A stretch of 64,000 nucleotides of DNA from Psychrobacter maritimus (GTDB taxonomy: Bacteria; Pseudomonadota; Gammaproteobacteria; Pseudomonadales; Moraxellaceae): positions 620,001 to 684,000 of the forward strand of contig NZ_CAJHAJ010000001.1 in the NCBI RefSeq assembly GCF_904846345.1, written 5' to 3'. Below, piece by piece: positions 25,230 through 33,888 of this stretch; position 1 is the first letter of the stretch, and each line of letters begins with the position of its first letter. The notes below the pieces were generated by a model. That model did no database searches and was not told the DNA's origin. It saw only the letters and a list, made by a program, of their open reading frames with translations. Position numbers and translations under genes: made by a program.

Positions 25230-26351
25230 GTGTCCCAAGAGACTGAGCACACCTATAGCAATAGCAGCCATTCTAAAGCTGACAACATAGATGATAAGCG
25301 CTTGATTGATGAGAGCGCTAATCATCTATCTAGTGCTAAAAATAAAGACGTTAGCAAACAGAACGTTAAAAAGCAGAACGCTGAAGATAAAAATGCGGAT
25401 GTGCCAGACGACACCGATGCAACAGAAAATTTAGAATATGAGGATTTTTCTGAGGATATTAGCAAAGAAGACCAAGAAACCATCAAAAAATTCGCCAACG
25501 ATGACAATTTAAGTCAAGCAAAAAGCTATGCCAGTATCTTAGTTGAGCAAGTGATGGATGCCAGAGAAACCTTTGAGCGCTCGCTTGGCTCGCTATTTAC
25601 CAGTGCTTTTACTGCTGGCCTTGAAATTGGCATCAGCTTCTTTATGATTTTATCGGCTTTTGCGCTTTTGAGTGGCGTGCTACCGAGCCATTATGCCGTG
25701 GTACTCGCCTCCCTACTTTACCCGATTGGCTTTATTATCGTCGTCATTGGTCAATCATTATTATTTACCGAACAAACCTCACTCTTAAGCCTACCCGTCC
25801 TCAATAAAATCGAACCGCTCAATAAGCTGCTACGCCTGTGGGGCATCGTCATCGCCGGTAACGTCGTTGGTGGCTGTTTATTTGCGGCGTTGATGATAGG
25901 TTTGGGTTTAAACATGCAGCTGTTTAGCGTCAGCGACATTGATACTTATGCCGAGCATATCTTAGGGTTTAGATGGTGGGTGATATTCGGCAGCGCCATC
26001 TTGGCAGGCTGGATGATGGGCGTCACCGCGTGGCTTGTGACCTCAGCGCGCGATACCCTCAGCCGCATCGTCTTGGTGACGCTTATTACTGGCAGTATCG
26101 GCTTTTTGGGTTTGCATCATAGTATCGTGGGTAATATCGAAATATTTTCAGCCTTGCTCTATGGCAATACCGTCAGCTTAGGGCGTTATTTGCTATTTTT
26201 AGCCGTGGTGTTGATAGGCAATACCGTTGGCGGCGTGGTGTTTGTCGCGATACTTAAAAACCGTACCTTCCTATTTGAATTAGCCAAAGTAAAGGAAGAA
26301 ACAGCTAAGGATAAGTTAGAGGCAAAAAACAATATCCGTGGACCTTACTAG
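25230..26351 (+). CDS. Formate/nitrite transporter (FNT) family protein, YfdC-like
   Basis: Inner-membrane channel of the formate/nitrite transporter family, closest by eye to the E. coli YfdC subgroup, whose substrate is not established. Residues 1-95 form a long, highly charged, Lys/Asp/Asn-rich cytosolic tail absent from classic FocA. The membrane core (about 110-355) has six segments with GNVVGGCLFAAL and GNTVGGVVFVAIL as the paired FNT half-helix motifs. At 373 residues it is long because of the tail. Translation starts at GTG (25230) with a weak site; no nearby ATG fits better. The gene is convergent with the BASS symporter, and a palindromic repeat lies between them. Confidence 0.85.
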   Translation: MSQETEHTYSNSSHSKADNIDDKRLIDESANHLSSAKNKDVSKQNVKKQNAEDKNADVPDDTDATENLEYEDFSEDISKEDQETIKKFANDDNLSQAKSYASILVEQVMDARETFERSLGSLFTSAFTAGLEIGISFFMILSAFALLSGVLPSHYAVVLASLLYPIGFIIVVIGQSLLFTEQTSLLSLPVLNKIEPLNKLLRLWGIVIAGNVVGGCLFAALMIGLGLNMQLFSVSDIDTYAEHILGFRWWVIFGSAILAGWMMGVTAWLVTSARDTLSRIVLVTLITGSIGFLGLHHSIVGNIEIFSALLYGNTVSLGRYLLFLAVVLIGNTVGGVVFVAILKNRTFLFELAKVKEETAKDKLEAKNNIRGPY

Positions 26352-26436
26352 AGATAATCAGCACCGTATTTTTAAATCTAACGCTAAAACTCCATAACCG
26401 ACGTTAACTATAATAATTCCATTTAAAAATAGTACA

Positions 26437-26514
26437 GGGCTGCTGGGATAAATTTTACGCCGCATCGAGAGTGCAAAGCACACAGCAAGCAAGGAAAATT
26501 TATCCCGGCAGCCC
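26437..26514. repeat. Dispersed palindromic repeat, copy A
   Basis: 20-nt inverted arms GGGCTGCTGGGATAAATTTT (26437-26456) and its complement with one mismatch (26495-26514) flank a core containing GAGTGCAAAGCACACAGCAAGC (positions 26468-26490). The same core recurs in reverse orientation at 39474-39496. There is no coding potential. It lies between convergent genes and could also act as a terminator. Confidence 0.85.
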
Positions 26515-26625
26515 GTTATAACATTTGTACTTATTTTATTTAGCACTGACTATATCGAAAACGGTTATGCAGCTTTATAACTAAAAAATTATGCCTGAAT
26601 AATTATACAAATAACGCATCCCTAC

Positions 26626-27549
26626 TTACAGCATACGCGCTGCCAACACACTACTTTCTATCTCAGACTTTCTCAGCTTATTGTGCCGAGCGCTAAATAT
26701 ACGCACCAAAATCCCTGCCGTTAGGAACATTACCAAGGTATAAATGGCGGGCATCATCGACATATCGTAGTTAGATAATAGCGTTAATGCCATAAATATC
26801 GATAACGTACTGTTTTGTAGACCGACTTCTAGCGTCACCGAAGTTCTTTGCGCTAAGTTAAGACCGAACCATTTGCTACTATAATAACCGAGCGCCATGG
26901 TTGAGACGTTTAATAATACCGATACAGGGCCGGTCGCGATAAAGGCATCGACAATGATATCGCGTTGCACATAACCTAAAAACAGCACTAAAAACGTTAA
27001 AAATATCACCCCAAATCGAGACACATAGACTTGTGAGCGATCGGCAACTTTTGGGGCGTAGCGTTTAATCAGCATTCCGATACTAATAGGCACAATCGTC
27101 AGCACCACCAAGGTAAGCACGGTTTTTACTACCGGTAATTCAAACTCACTACCGCTGCCCATAAAATAAATCAATGAAAAACTCAGCACAATGGGAATGG
27201 TAAATACGGTAATAACGCTGGCAATCGCTGTCATCGTCACCGACAGCGCCACATCACCTTTAGCCAAATAGGTAAATAAGTTTGAGGTAGTGCCGCCCGG
27301 ACACAGAACGAGGAGCATAACCCCGACGGCGTATTCTGGGCGTAATGGCATGATATTAGCTAGGGCAAAGCCAATGATTGGCAACAGTATCAGCTGATTG
27401 GTCAAGCCAATGCCGACAGCTTTTGGGTATTTTAATACCCGTTTAAAATCATTGGTAATCAGGGTCAAACCCATACCCATCATGATTAAAAACAAGCAAA
27501 CAGGAATAACAACGGTATTTACTAAGGTGACTAAAGCCAGACTTTCCAT
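26626..27549 (-). CDS. Bile acid:sodium symporter (BASS) family transporter
   Basis: Inner-membrane sodium-coupled transporter of the BASS family, 307 residues with nine to ten membrane segments. Family members carry bile acids, pantoate, pyruvate or other organic acids; the substrate here is unknown. The signature region LVLCPGGTTSNLFTYLAKGD (about residues 81-100) and the later LEVGLQNSTLS (about 240-250) are the two sodium-binding crossover motifs. An AGGGA site stands about 10 nt before the ATG. A 19-nt palindromic site (27612-27630) lies about 62 nt upstream of the start and may be an operator. Confidence 0.92.
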   Translation of the reverse strand: MESLALVTLVNTVVIPVCLFLIMMGMGLTLITNDFKRVLKYPKAVGIGLTNQLILLPIIGFALANIMPLRPEYAVGVMLLVLCPGGTTSNLFTYLAKGDVALSVTMTAIASVITVFTIPIVLSFSLIYFMGSGSEFELPVVKTVLTLVVLTIVPISIGMLIKRYAPKVADRSQVYVSRFGVIFLTFLVLFLGYVQRDIIVDAFIATGPVSVLLNVSTMALGYYSSKWFGLNLAQRTSVTLEVGLQNSTLSIFMALTLLSNYDMSMMPAIYTLVMFLTAGILVRIFSARHNKLRKSEIESSVLAARML

Positions 27550-27946
27550 AACTACATCCCTGTAGATAAGACCTATTGCTAGGTCAATTTATAATGATTA
27601 AATGATGCCTGATTAGCAATCCTTGCTAATGCTTATAGATAACGGACATCACCCGTTTTAAACAATACTTATTTTGAACGATTTTTTATAGCATCTTTCA
27701 TAGCATGTTATTGCTAACTATCAACAATAATTAAGAATTAATAAAGGGAGTATATAGGGCAAAAGTTAGGTTTAGCTGTTTTATTCAACGACTCACCAGT
27801 CAAATACGGCATATCGTGACTAAGTAAAAATAAAAAGGATTTTGACGAGATTAAATGAGAGGGTTTACCGTGAGCTTTCAGATAATTTGGATTCTGATAA
27901 TTAGCGCTAAATACTTTTAGTTAAATAGCTATGACGGTATAAGAAG
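27550..27946. other. Intergenic region between BASS and YbjQ-like genes
   Basis: About 400 nt with no supported gene. It holds the presumed BASS promoter region with its palindrome (27612-27630) and the 3' end of the YbjQ-pair transcript. No clear terminator is seen. Confidence 0.5.
27612..27630. promoter_or_regulatory. Palindromic operator-like site upstream of BASS symporter
   Basis: ATTAGCAA-TCC-TTGCTAAT, a perfect 8-3-8 inverted repeat, lies about 62-80 nt upstream of the symporter start. It is the right size and place for a dimeric repressor or activator; the protein that might bind it is unknown. Confidence 0.4.
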
Positions 27947-28483
27947 TTATATTTTGGAAATATTGATGGAGGTTTTGGTCGGCATAGTGATGGAAGCGTC
28001 AGTAGACGCTTTAGTAGAATTCTCAGTACTAAGCACTGCCGTACCATAGGCAATGGCTTCGACCATGCTGCCCAACTGATTGATATTACTCACTTCAAGA
28101 CGTAAACCATAGATATGGTTATAACCTTGCGCCTGCGCTTGAGTGCGCATACGTACCAATGCTTCACGGCGAGCGCGGTCAAGCAAGGTTTCATAAGTGG
28201 TCAGATTTTTGCCAAAGATACTTAAGATGCGCGCTATGACCATTTTAAAATAATCTTGTGCAATCACCACGCTGCCCATGACCAGCTGACCCTCAGTATC
28301 CGCAGCAAGTTTTGGCACATAAAAGCGCTCACTTGAGACGATAATATGACTGAGTTCTTGCTCTGCGACTCTTAATTGCGCCAAATGCTGACGCTCATGC
28401 CGCGCCCCAAAAAACCAGCCCAGCACAAACAGAACGATAAGCGGCGCGTAGTTCATCAGCATTTGGGTAAGAGAGTTATTCAT
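27947..28483 (-). CDS. YbjQ-like protein with N-terminal membrane anchor
   Basis: 178-residue protein with one membrane helix at residues 12-24 (APLIVLFVLGWFFGA) followed by a YbjQ/UPF0145 (DUF74)-type domain: MVIARILSIFGKNLTTYETLLDRARREALVRM, with the YNHIYGLRLEVS strand and an AIAYGTAVL end. YbjQ proteins form pentamers and are sometimes called heavy-metal-binding, without a known role. The C-terminal tail is Thr/Ser-rich. It lies 46 bp downstream of a second YbjQ gene on the same strand, so the pair is probably an operon of diverged paralogs: one soluble, one membrane-anchored. Confidence 0.75.
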   Translation of the reverse strand: MNNSLTQMLMNYAPLIVLFVLGWFFGARHERQHLAQLRVAEQELSHIIVSSERFYVPKLAADTEGQLVMGSVVIAQDYFKMVIARILSIFGKNLTTYETLLDRARREALVRMRTQAQAQGYNHIYGLRLEVSNINQLGSMVEAIAYGTAVLSTENSTKASTDASITMPTKTSINISKI

Positions 28484-28529
28484 GGGACGTCTCGTGTCAT
28501 CAAAAAGCGTTGCCGCTTTTTATGGTTTA

Positions 28530-28991
28530 TTAACCAAAAGGGTTGAAACGTGGCAAATCATCAGCAGCGGTGCTTGGCGACTGAGGCGCTGCTTGGCTGT
28601 GACTCTGATCGTTATTGTGATTATTGAAATCCGTATGACCAGAGGGATTGCTCGGTGGTTGCTGAGACAGCGGGACGGCTTTGACCGCTGTACCATAAAC
28701 AAACAGCTCTGATGCACCTTGGGCAATGCTCGAGGTCGAAAAACGCAGGCCCACGACCGCATCAGCGCCCAAAGCTTCTGCCTTAACCACCATACGATCG
28801 ATCGCTTCTTGACGTGATTCTTCTAACAGCTCGGTATAAGCCGTCAACTCACCGCCGACGATGTTTTTCAGCCCAGCAAATAAGTCTTTACCAACATGCT
28901 TTGAGCGCACGGTACTGCCATATACGACATCTAAGCGTTCGGTAATCTGATAGTTGGGTAAGTGCTCAAGATTGGAGAGTTGCACAGTCAT
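28530..28991 (-). CDS. YbjQ family (UPF0145) protein
   Basis: Soluble 153-residue protein of the YbjQ/UPF0145 family. Characteristic segments are VVYGSTVRSKHVGKDLFAGL (about residues 22-41), GGELTAYTELLEESRQEAIDRM (46-67) and ALGADAVVGLRF (73-84). A Pro/Ser/Asn/His-rich tail (about 110-153) extends beyond the usual 105-residue domain. The role is unknown in the family. It is the first gene of a probable two-gene operon with the membrane-anchored paralog downstream. AAGG lies near the ATG. Confidence 0.88.
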   Translation of the reverse strand: MTVQLSNLEHLPNYQITERLDVVYGSTVRSKHVGKDLFAGLKNIVGGELTAYTELLEESRQEAIDRMVVKAEALGADAVVGLRFSTSSIAQGASELFVYGTAVKAVPLSQQPPSNPSGHTDFNNHNNDQSHSQAAPQSPSTAADDLPRFNPFG

Positions 28992-29186
28992 AGTACAGCC
29001 TTATCGGTGACTTATAGGGAGTTCAAAGAATATTTAAGGATTCAGCAAATAGTAAGGAAGAATGCTTATCGACAGCATTTATTTGTAGGCAGCGTTTATT
29101 GGGATAATGATATCCATTAACGCTGCCTATCTGTTTCTTTATTTAGCTATCTGTTCGTTCGTCTGTCTATTTATATACAAACGGCT

Positions 29187-29744
29187 CTAGTCGTTGGTAT
29201 GAAACAATAAAAACAGTTCAGTCAAATTACCTTCGATACTATTGGCCATTTGCGCCATTTTATCTTCATCGGCACGCATTTGCGCGAGCTCAGGATCTTC
29301 ATCATCAATGCCACTGAGTACAATCATCGGCAAGGTTAATACCGCCACATCTTCTGCAGTTTCTTCATCTTCAAACCAATCACTGGCTTCATCGCCATAC
29401 ATCGCATCAACAAAGCCAATCGACCAAGCTACGATATCTGACTCGTCTGAAAAATCGACCGCCACTTCTTCGTTACCGGCATCTTCACCAAACGGTAACT
29501 CAATCGGCGTCTCGTTTTTTAGTTCCGCCATAATCGATTCGCGCCAGCGCTGGATACCGTCGATAACATTTTCTGGAATTTCACTGACATGACCTTCAAA
29601 CAATGCTTCTATCCAATTTGGCAACGGACGGCCAATGACAGTCGCGGTCAAAAAACCATGGGTGGCAACACTATCGAGCACAAACGCGCTTTCTTCATTG
29701 TCCAAATAGTCTAATAATTCATCGAAACTGAGTGGGTTATTCAT
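29187..29744 (-). CDS. UPF0149 (YecA/YgfB) family protein
   Basis: Acidic cytosolic protein of the UPF0149/YecA-YgfB family, 185 residues. The family opening is clear: FDELLDYLDNEE, then VATHGFLTATVIGRPLPNWIEALF (about 25-50). The later DIVAWSIGFVDAMYG and LPMIVLSGIDD fit the helical-bundle core. No C-terminal SEC-C zinc motif is present, so it resembles the short form. Function is poorly known; relatives have been linked to stress or regulatory roles. An AAGGA site lies about 10 nt before the ATG. It stands alone. Confidence 0.85.
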   Translation of the reverse strand: MNNPLSFDELLDYLDNEESAFVLDSVATHGFLTATVIGRPLPNWIEALFEGHVSEIPENVIDGIQRWRESIMAELKNETPIELPFGEDAGNEEVAVDFSDESDIVAWSIGFVDAMYGDEASDWFEDEETAEDVAVLTLPMIVLSGIDDEDPELAQMRADEDKMAQMANSIEGNLTELFLLFHTND

Positions 29745-30130
29745 AGTGTGATAGTCCTTGGAGGATAGATTACGTCAGGCGCAATAAATAAGTTATGAAA
29801 TACAAGAAATATAAAAGGCGGGAAAGCTAAAAAGCAATGTAGACAACAACAAAAACTGTCTGAACGCATAAAACCTGTCCAAAGCACTTTTATAAAACAT
29901 GTCTATTGAAGAGCGCTGATTGCCGCGTTATTTTTAATAACCCAATAGCATTATTGAGCAATATTATTAAAAAAACTTAACAACCAGCTTAGCACAATGC
30001 ATTCGACAGCAGGATTTTAAGCTTGTCAATCGGTTTAATCAGTTAACAACTTTCGGCTAAAAATCACGGAGCCAAGCCATTTTCCTTATCCGTTAAACGG
30101 CAGCTGCAACCCGATAATGGGCATGACAAT
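29745..30130. other. Intergenic region downstream of the acidic small protein
   Basis: 386 nt between two minus-strand genes. No coding sequence, RNA gene or clear terminator is seen; it is AT-rich throughout. Confidence 0.5.
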
Positions 30131-30367
30131 TTAGAGATCGTCATCATCCCAGTCATCACCATCTTCATCAAAATTATCGATATCATCAAGATCGTCTTTT
30201 AGCTCTTTGGCCAAACGTTTTTCTTCTAGCAAATTATCGATCAAACGGCGTTTCTCTAGGCTGCTTAAGCGTGTACGCACACTTGTTTCGGCCTCTTCCA
30301 CCATCTTTGCATCATCATCATCTACAAAATCATCATCAAAATCGTCATCAATATCAGCGTCACTCAT
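30131..30367 (-). CDS. Small highly acidic protein (PA3496-like)
   Basis: 78-residue protein with Asp/Glu-rich ends and a central basic helix SSLEKRRLIDNLLEEKRLAKEL (about residues 34-55). This recalls the small PA3496-type proteins of pseudomonads and Moraxellaceae, described only as putative envelope-integrity factors. A strong AGGAG site 7 nt before the ATG supports that it is translated. No signal peptide or membrane segment is present. The very acidic composition makes the antisense frames look coding, but the Shine-Dalgarno sequence favours this strand. Confidence 0.75.
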   Translation of the reverse strand: MSDADIDDDFDDDFVDDDDAKMVEEAETSVRTRLSSLEKRRLIDNLLEEKRLAKELKDDLDDIDNFDEDGDDWDDDDL

Positions 30368-30494
30368 GACAAACTCCTATCATTTTTCGGCAAGGGTATT
30401 AAAAATACATGAATATATATATGCCTTATAAAGTCTCTATTGAGTGTTGTCAATCCTTTTTATCACTATCATAGCATCACGTACAAAGTTAAAG

Positions 30495-30522
30495 CCTGCG
30501 CAAACGCTTATCGCACAGGCAA
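30495..30522 (-). terminator. Probable terminator of the AhpA/YtjB gene
   Basis: On the minus strand GCCTGTGC pairs with GCGCAGGC (one G-T) around an 11-12-nt loop, followed by TTTAACTTT, 34 nt past the stop codon. Confidence 0.6.
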
Positions 30523-30555
30523 TTGTAGAGGCTCACCTGTATCTAACGCTACGAT

Positions 30556-32112
30556 TTACTCTTGCTCTTCTGTCTCTTCAATCATTAATACTGCATTGCG
30601 CACATCGGCCAAACGCTGAATCATGGCATCATTGCCGCCATCAAATATCGCGCATTCGCGCTCATAAACAGTGGTGGGACGCATGATGCTTTGTACTTGT
30701 ACATGATGGCTGATTTGTTTAAGACCAGCATTGGGTAGCAAAATAAGCATTTGCTCTTTTTTACCCACGCTATCTAACAGATGGCTCATTGCCTCGACTT
30801 GCGCATTATCGCTCACCCCCGCTTTTGCTGGTAAGGCAAAACGTGATAGCTCGACATGCTTATCATGAATGATTTTATTCAGCATCAAATACAGTTTGCC
30901 AAGCATCACACCTGCCAACGCGACTTTGGCGTGGCTGTTATTTGCTTTTAGCATCACATAAGCGCCGCTTTCATCAAAGTGTGGTTCATTGAGCGCGCTC
31001 ACCCCAAGTAGCAGAGGCTGCTTAAGTAGCTCAGTCACTGCTTGGTTCAATAATTGGGTACATAACGCCAAATAAGGCAGCCGCTGCGATGGCGCTAGGC
31101 GCTCAAGCATGTTGAACTCATCGTGAAAGACAATCTGAACGCTAACACTATCGAATGGGCGGGTAGCCGACAAGCGCGCAGCACTAGCAGATTTATGGCT
31201 ACTGCCATTCTCATGACTAGCCGCTATTTCGTCTTGTGTGCTGTCCGTATTATTACTGCCCGCACTATTTACCGTATAGTTTTCAGCGTCATTGCCATTA
31301 TTGCCCTCATTACCATTATTATTGGCATCAGTGTTCAGCGCGGTGTCCTGACCTTGTTGCCCTCTGACATACTGATTTACCGCACTATGAATGTTTAATT
31401 TTCGAGTATGCGGTTTTTTGCTACTGGCATCGTGAGCGGTTTCTTTAATCGCGCTATCGAAACCAGTTGGGTTAGAGGCAGATCCAAGGTTAAGGTTAAG
31501 CTCACTGTCTGATTCGCTTTCACGATTAAGGTTGCGCTCATAACCGCGCTCAAATTCACGTTGATCAAGTTGTCGATACTGCTCGCGATGCAAGTCTTGA
31601 ATATCACGGCTTAGCGCATTGATTTGCTCTCTACTTGGACGCGCAATATAACCATATATCAGCCATAGCAATAAATGCAGCAACATCGAGCCAATGACAA
31701 ACGGCCATTGCATGGCGATAATCTCACCCTTGCTAATATCTTTTAGCGTCAAGGCCACACTACCGATGACCGCATCGCCTTTGGTGGCGATTTGGCTAAT
31801 GGTATCACCCTGCTGCATCGGCGCATTCCCGACCGGCACCAAGACATCGCCATTATTGTCTTTAATCAGTATGCGGGTCACGTCCTGCTCACTGGTATAG
31901 CGATTGGCTATGACGCTGAGGCTGACGCGGTCTTTATTTTCTAAAGACAAGCGCGCCTCATCAATAAGCTGGGCGACCATTTGCTCGCCCTTTTGGGCAC
32001 GGCTATTGCTCAGCTGCTGATCGGTACTGATGACCAATAATAGGGTCTGCAAACAAAAACTAACCAGAAGAATAATGGCAAACAACCCTTGCCGCGGCGC
32101 TAAATACGTCAT
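30556..32112 (-). CDS. AhpA/YtjB (SMP) family membrane protein
   Basis: Inner-membrane protein of the AhpA/YtjB (SMP_2) family, 518 residues. A first membrane helix (about 10-30), a periplasmic domain of about 100 residues, and a second helix near 133-152 (FVIGSMLLHLLLWLIYGYIA) match the family plan. The remaining 360 residues are cytosolic and include a long Asn/Asp/Ser-rich low-complexity segment (about 200-310), then a folded C-terminal domain. E. coli Smp is only 214 residues. The gene is divergent from serB, the same neighbourhood as smp-serB in enterobacteria. Function is not established. Confidence 0.82.
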   Translation of the reverse strand: MTYLAPRQGLFAIILLVSFCLQTLLLVISTDQQLSNSRAQKGEQMVAQLIDEARLSLENKDRVSLSVIANRYTSEQDVTRILIKDNNGDVLVPVGNAPMQQGDTISQIATKGDAVIGSVALTLKDISKGEIIAMQWPFVIGSMLLHLLLWLIYGYIARPSREQINALSRDIQDLHREQYRQLDQREFERGYERNLNRESESDSELNLNLGSASNPTGFDSAIKETAHDASSKKPHTRKLNIHSAVNQYVRGQQGQDTALNTDANNNGNEGNNGNDAENYTVNSAGSNNTDSTQDEIAASHENGSSHKSASAARLSATRPFDSVSVQIVFHDEFNMLERLAPSQRLPYLALCTQLLNQAVTELLKQPLLLGVSALNEPHFDESGAYVMLKANNSHAKVALAGVMLGKLYLMLNKIIHDKHVELSRFALPAKAGVSDNAQVEAMSHLLDSVGKKEQMLILLPNAGLKQISHHVQVQSIMRPTTVYERECAIFDGGNDAMIQRLADVRNAVLMIEETEEQE

Positions 32113-32549
32113 GATATGTTAAACTTTTTTGGATAAATGGAATTAAAAAACGAGGCTATGGCTCATTTTCTGGAAGAGTATGCAGCTATCTTTTTTATAT
32201 TTACTTTGGCTCAATTTACTACCGCAGCTACTCGCTAAATAATATTTAATCAAATGTCATTTACGAGACCTGACTATCGTACATGAGATTTGTTGTGCAA
32301 GTATGTTTGGCGCACGCGCACATCGACAAATCCCCGTTTATTTTCTCTACTATATCACCATACTAATGGTGATGGCGTCAGCTAATATCATAAATTTATT
32401 GTAAGAATTTTCTTTTATTCAACGGCGATTTTTGCTCATACCAAGCATTTTTATCGGACTGTGAGACTTTATACCTCATCTATAGGCGCTGCCCAGTAAA
32501 ACTGTTATTATTCCTAATCTTATATCAGCATACAAGGGACAATTGAGCG
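32113..32549. other. Divergent control region between AhpA/YtjB gene and serB
   Basis: 437 nt without a supported gene. It contains a perfect 8-4-8 inverted repeat ATCACCAT-ACTA-ATGGTGAT at 32354-32373, which could be an operator for one or both genes. Confidence 0.5.
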
Positions 32550-33737
32550 ATGCAAAAAAATACATCTTACTCGTTACCAAAAGACAGCAAAGCATGGCAA
32601 CAAGCCGTCGATTCTGTAGCGTCATTATTGCCTGCGGGTACTAATCTGCATGATTTTGATGCGCTGCAATCCTTGCCTATTTTTGCGTTGATTGTGGTAT
32701 TGCCTACGCATGTATCTTCGCTCGATATCCATCAATATGTGCAATCATGGGTGGATGAGCAGCCAAACTGGCATTTGGTGACCGTAGCAGAAGATGCCGA
32801 CGCCAATTTTGTCGATGTTGAGATTGCTGATATAGACACTACGCAGCCATTTGCCAAGCACTCGTTTATTGATGTGCAAGTGTTCCGCTATTTGCTGGTG
32901 CCAGTCACCGATACGCTGATGCACCCTGCTAAAAAGACAGCAGCAGCGTACATTATCGATGACCAATTGACCACGCGTCTACGTCATGACTTAGCCGAAG
33001 ACTATAAAAACTCGCAAAGTGCAATCGCGGGCGAGCATTTAAATGTTGTCGATTGTCATATCTTATCGCTCGGTCATATGTTACGTACCCATAAGCTTGC
33101 CTGTTTCGATATGGACTCTACGTTGATTGAGCAAGAAGTCATCGTTGAGCTGGCAAAAACCGCTGGTATCGGTGAGCAAGTCGAAACCATTACCGAAGCG
33201 GCGATGCGCGGTGAGATGGATTTTGACGAATCTTTTGCTCAGCGCGTGGCCTTATTAAAAGGTATTCCAACCAGCGTGCTCGATGATATATGCGGCCGTT
33301 TGACCTTGTCGACAGGTGCGCGCACGACTATCAGTGCGCTTAAAGCCTTGGGGTATCATACGGTCTTAGTGTCAGGCGGCTTTACCTATTTTGCCCGCTA
33401 TATCGCTGAGCAGCTGGGCATCGATGAAGTACATGCCAATGCGCTGGATATCGAAGATGGCGAAGTCACCGGTCATGTGCAACTGCCGATTATTAATGGC
33501 GCGAAAAAAGCGGCGATTGCTGAACATACCGCTGAGCGCTTAGGCATTGATATGTCGCAAGTAGTCTGCGTCGGTGATGGGGCCAATGATTTACCAATGA
33601 TGGCACTGGCAGATTTGGGTGTGGCGTTTAATGCCAAGCCCATCGTCCAAGCGCGAGCAGACGCTGCGGTCAATGTTACAGGGCTTGAAGGCGTGCTTTA
33701 TGCGCTTGGCTATCCAGCCTTTGTACGTACAAAATAA
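32550..33737 (+). CDS. serB: Phosphoserine phosphatase
   Basis: Last enzyme of serine synthesis, hydrolysing O-phosphoserine to serine; a cytosolic, Mg2+-dependent HAD-superfamily enzyme. The nucleophile motif I is CFDMDSTLIEQE (about residues 190-201), motif II VLVSGGFTYFA (about 272-282) and motif III/IV CVGDGANDLPMMALADLGVAF (about 336-356). The N-terminal 185 residues form ACT-like regulatory segments, making the protein 395 residues against 322 in E. coli, similar to other Moraxellaceae and Pseudomonas enzymes. AGGGA lies upstream of the ATG. Confidence 0.96.
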   Translation: MQKNTSYSLPKDSKAWQQAVDSVASLLPAGTNLHDFDALQSLPIFALIVVLPTHVSSLDIHQYVQSWVDEQPNWHLVTVAEDADANFVDVEIADIDTTQPFAKHSFIDVQVFRYLLVPVTDTLMHPAKKTAAAYIIDDQLTTRLRHDLAEDYKNSQSAIAGEHLNVVDCHILSLGHMLRTHKLACFDMDSTLIEQEVIVELAKTAGIGEQVETITEAAMRGEMDFDESFAQRVALLKGIPTSVLDDICGRLTLSTGARTTISALKALGYHTVLVSGGFTYFARYIAEQLGIDEVHANALDIEDGEVTGHVQLPIINGAKKAAIAEHTAERLGIDMSQVVCVGDGANDLPMMALADLGVAFNAKPIVQARADAAVNVTGLEGVLYALGYPAFVRTK

Positions 33738-33888
33738 CGCTTAACTATTCTAAAAATAAGCTAGGTTAAGGATTTGTCTTTGACCTAGCTTTTATGATTG
33801 AAAACTTTATGTTAAAGCCTTTATATATCTATATCTCTTTTGCCCTATTCATCTCACTTTTATCTTGTTAAATAAGAAAGGAATGTCC

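Noticed and set aside
28482..28762. Open frames on both strands overlapping the YbjQ-like genes
   Set aside because: They are in other frames of the two YbjQ genes, which carry clear family sequence.
30207..30431. Plus-strand Ser-rich open frame opposite the acidic gene
   Set aside because: It is the mirror of Asp/Glu codons; the strong AGGAG favours the minus-strand gene.
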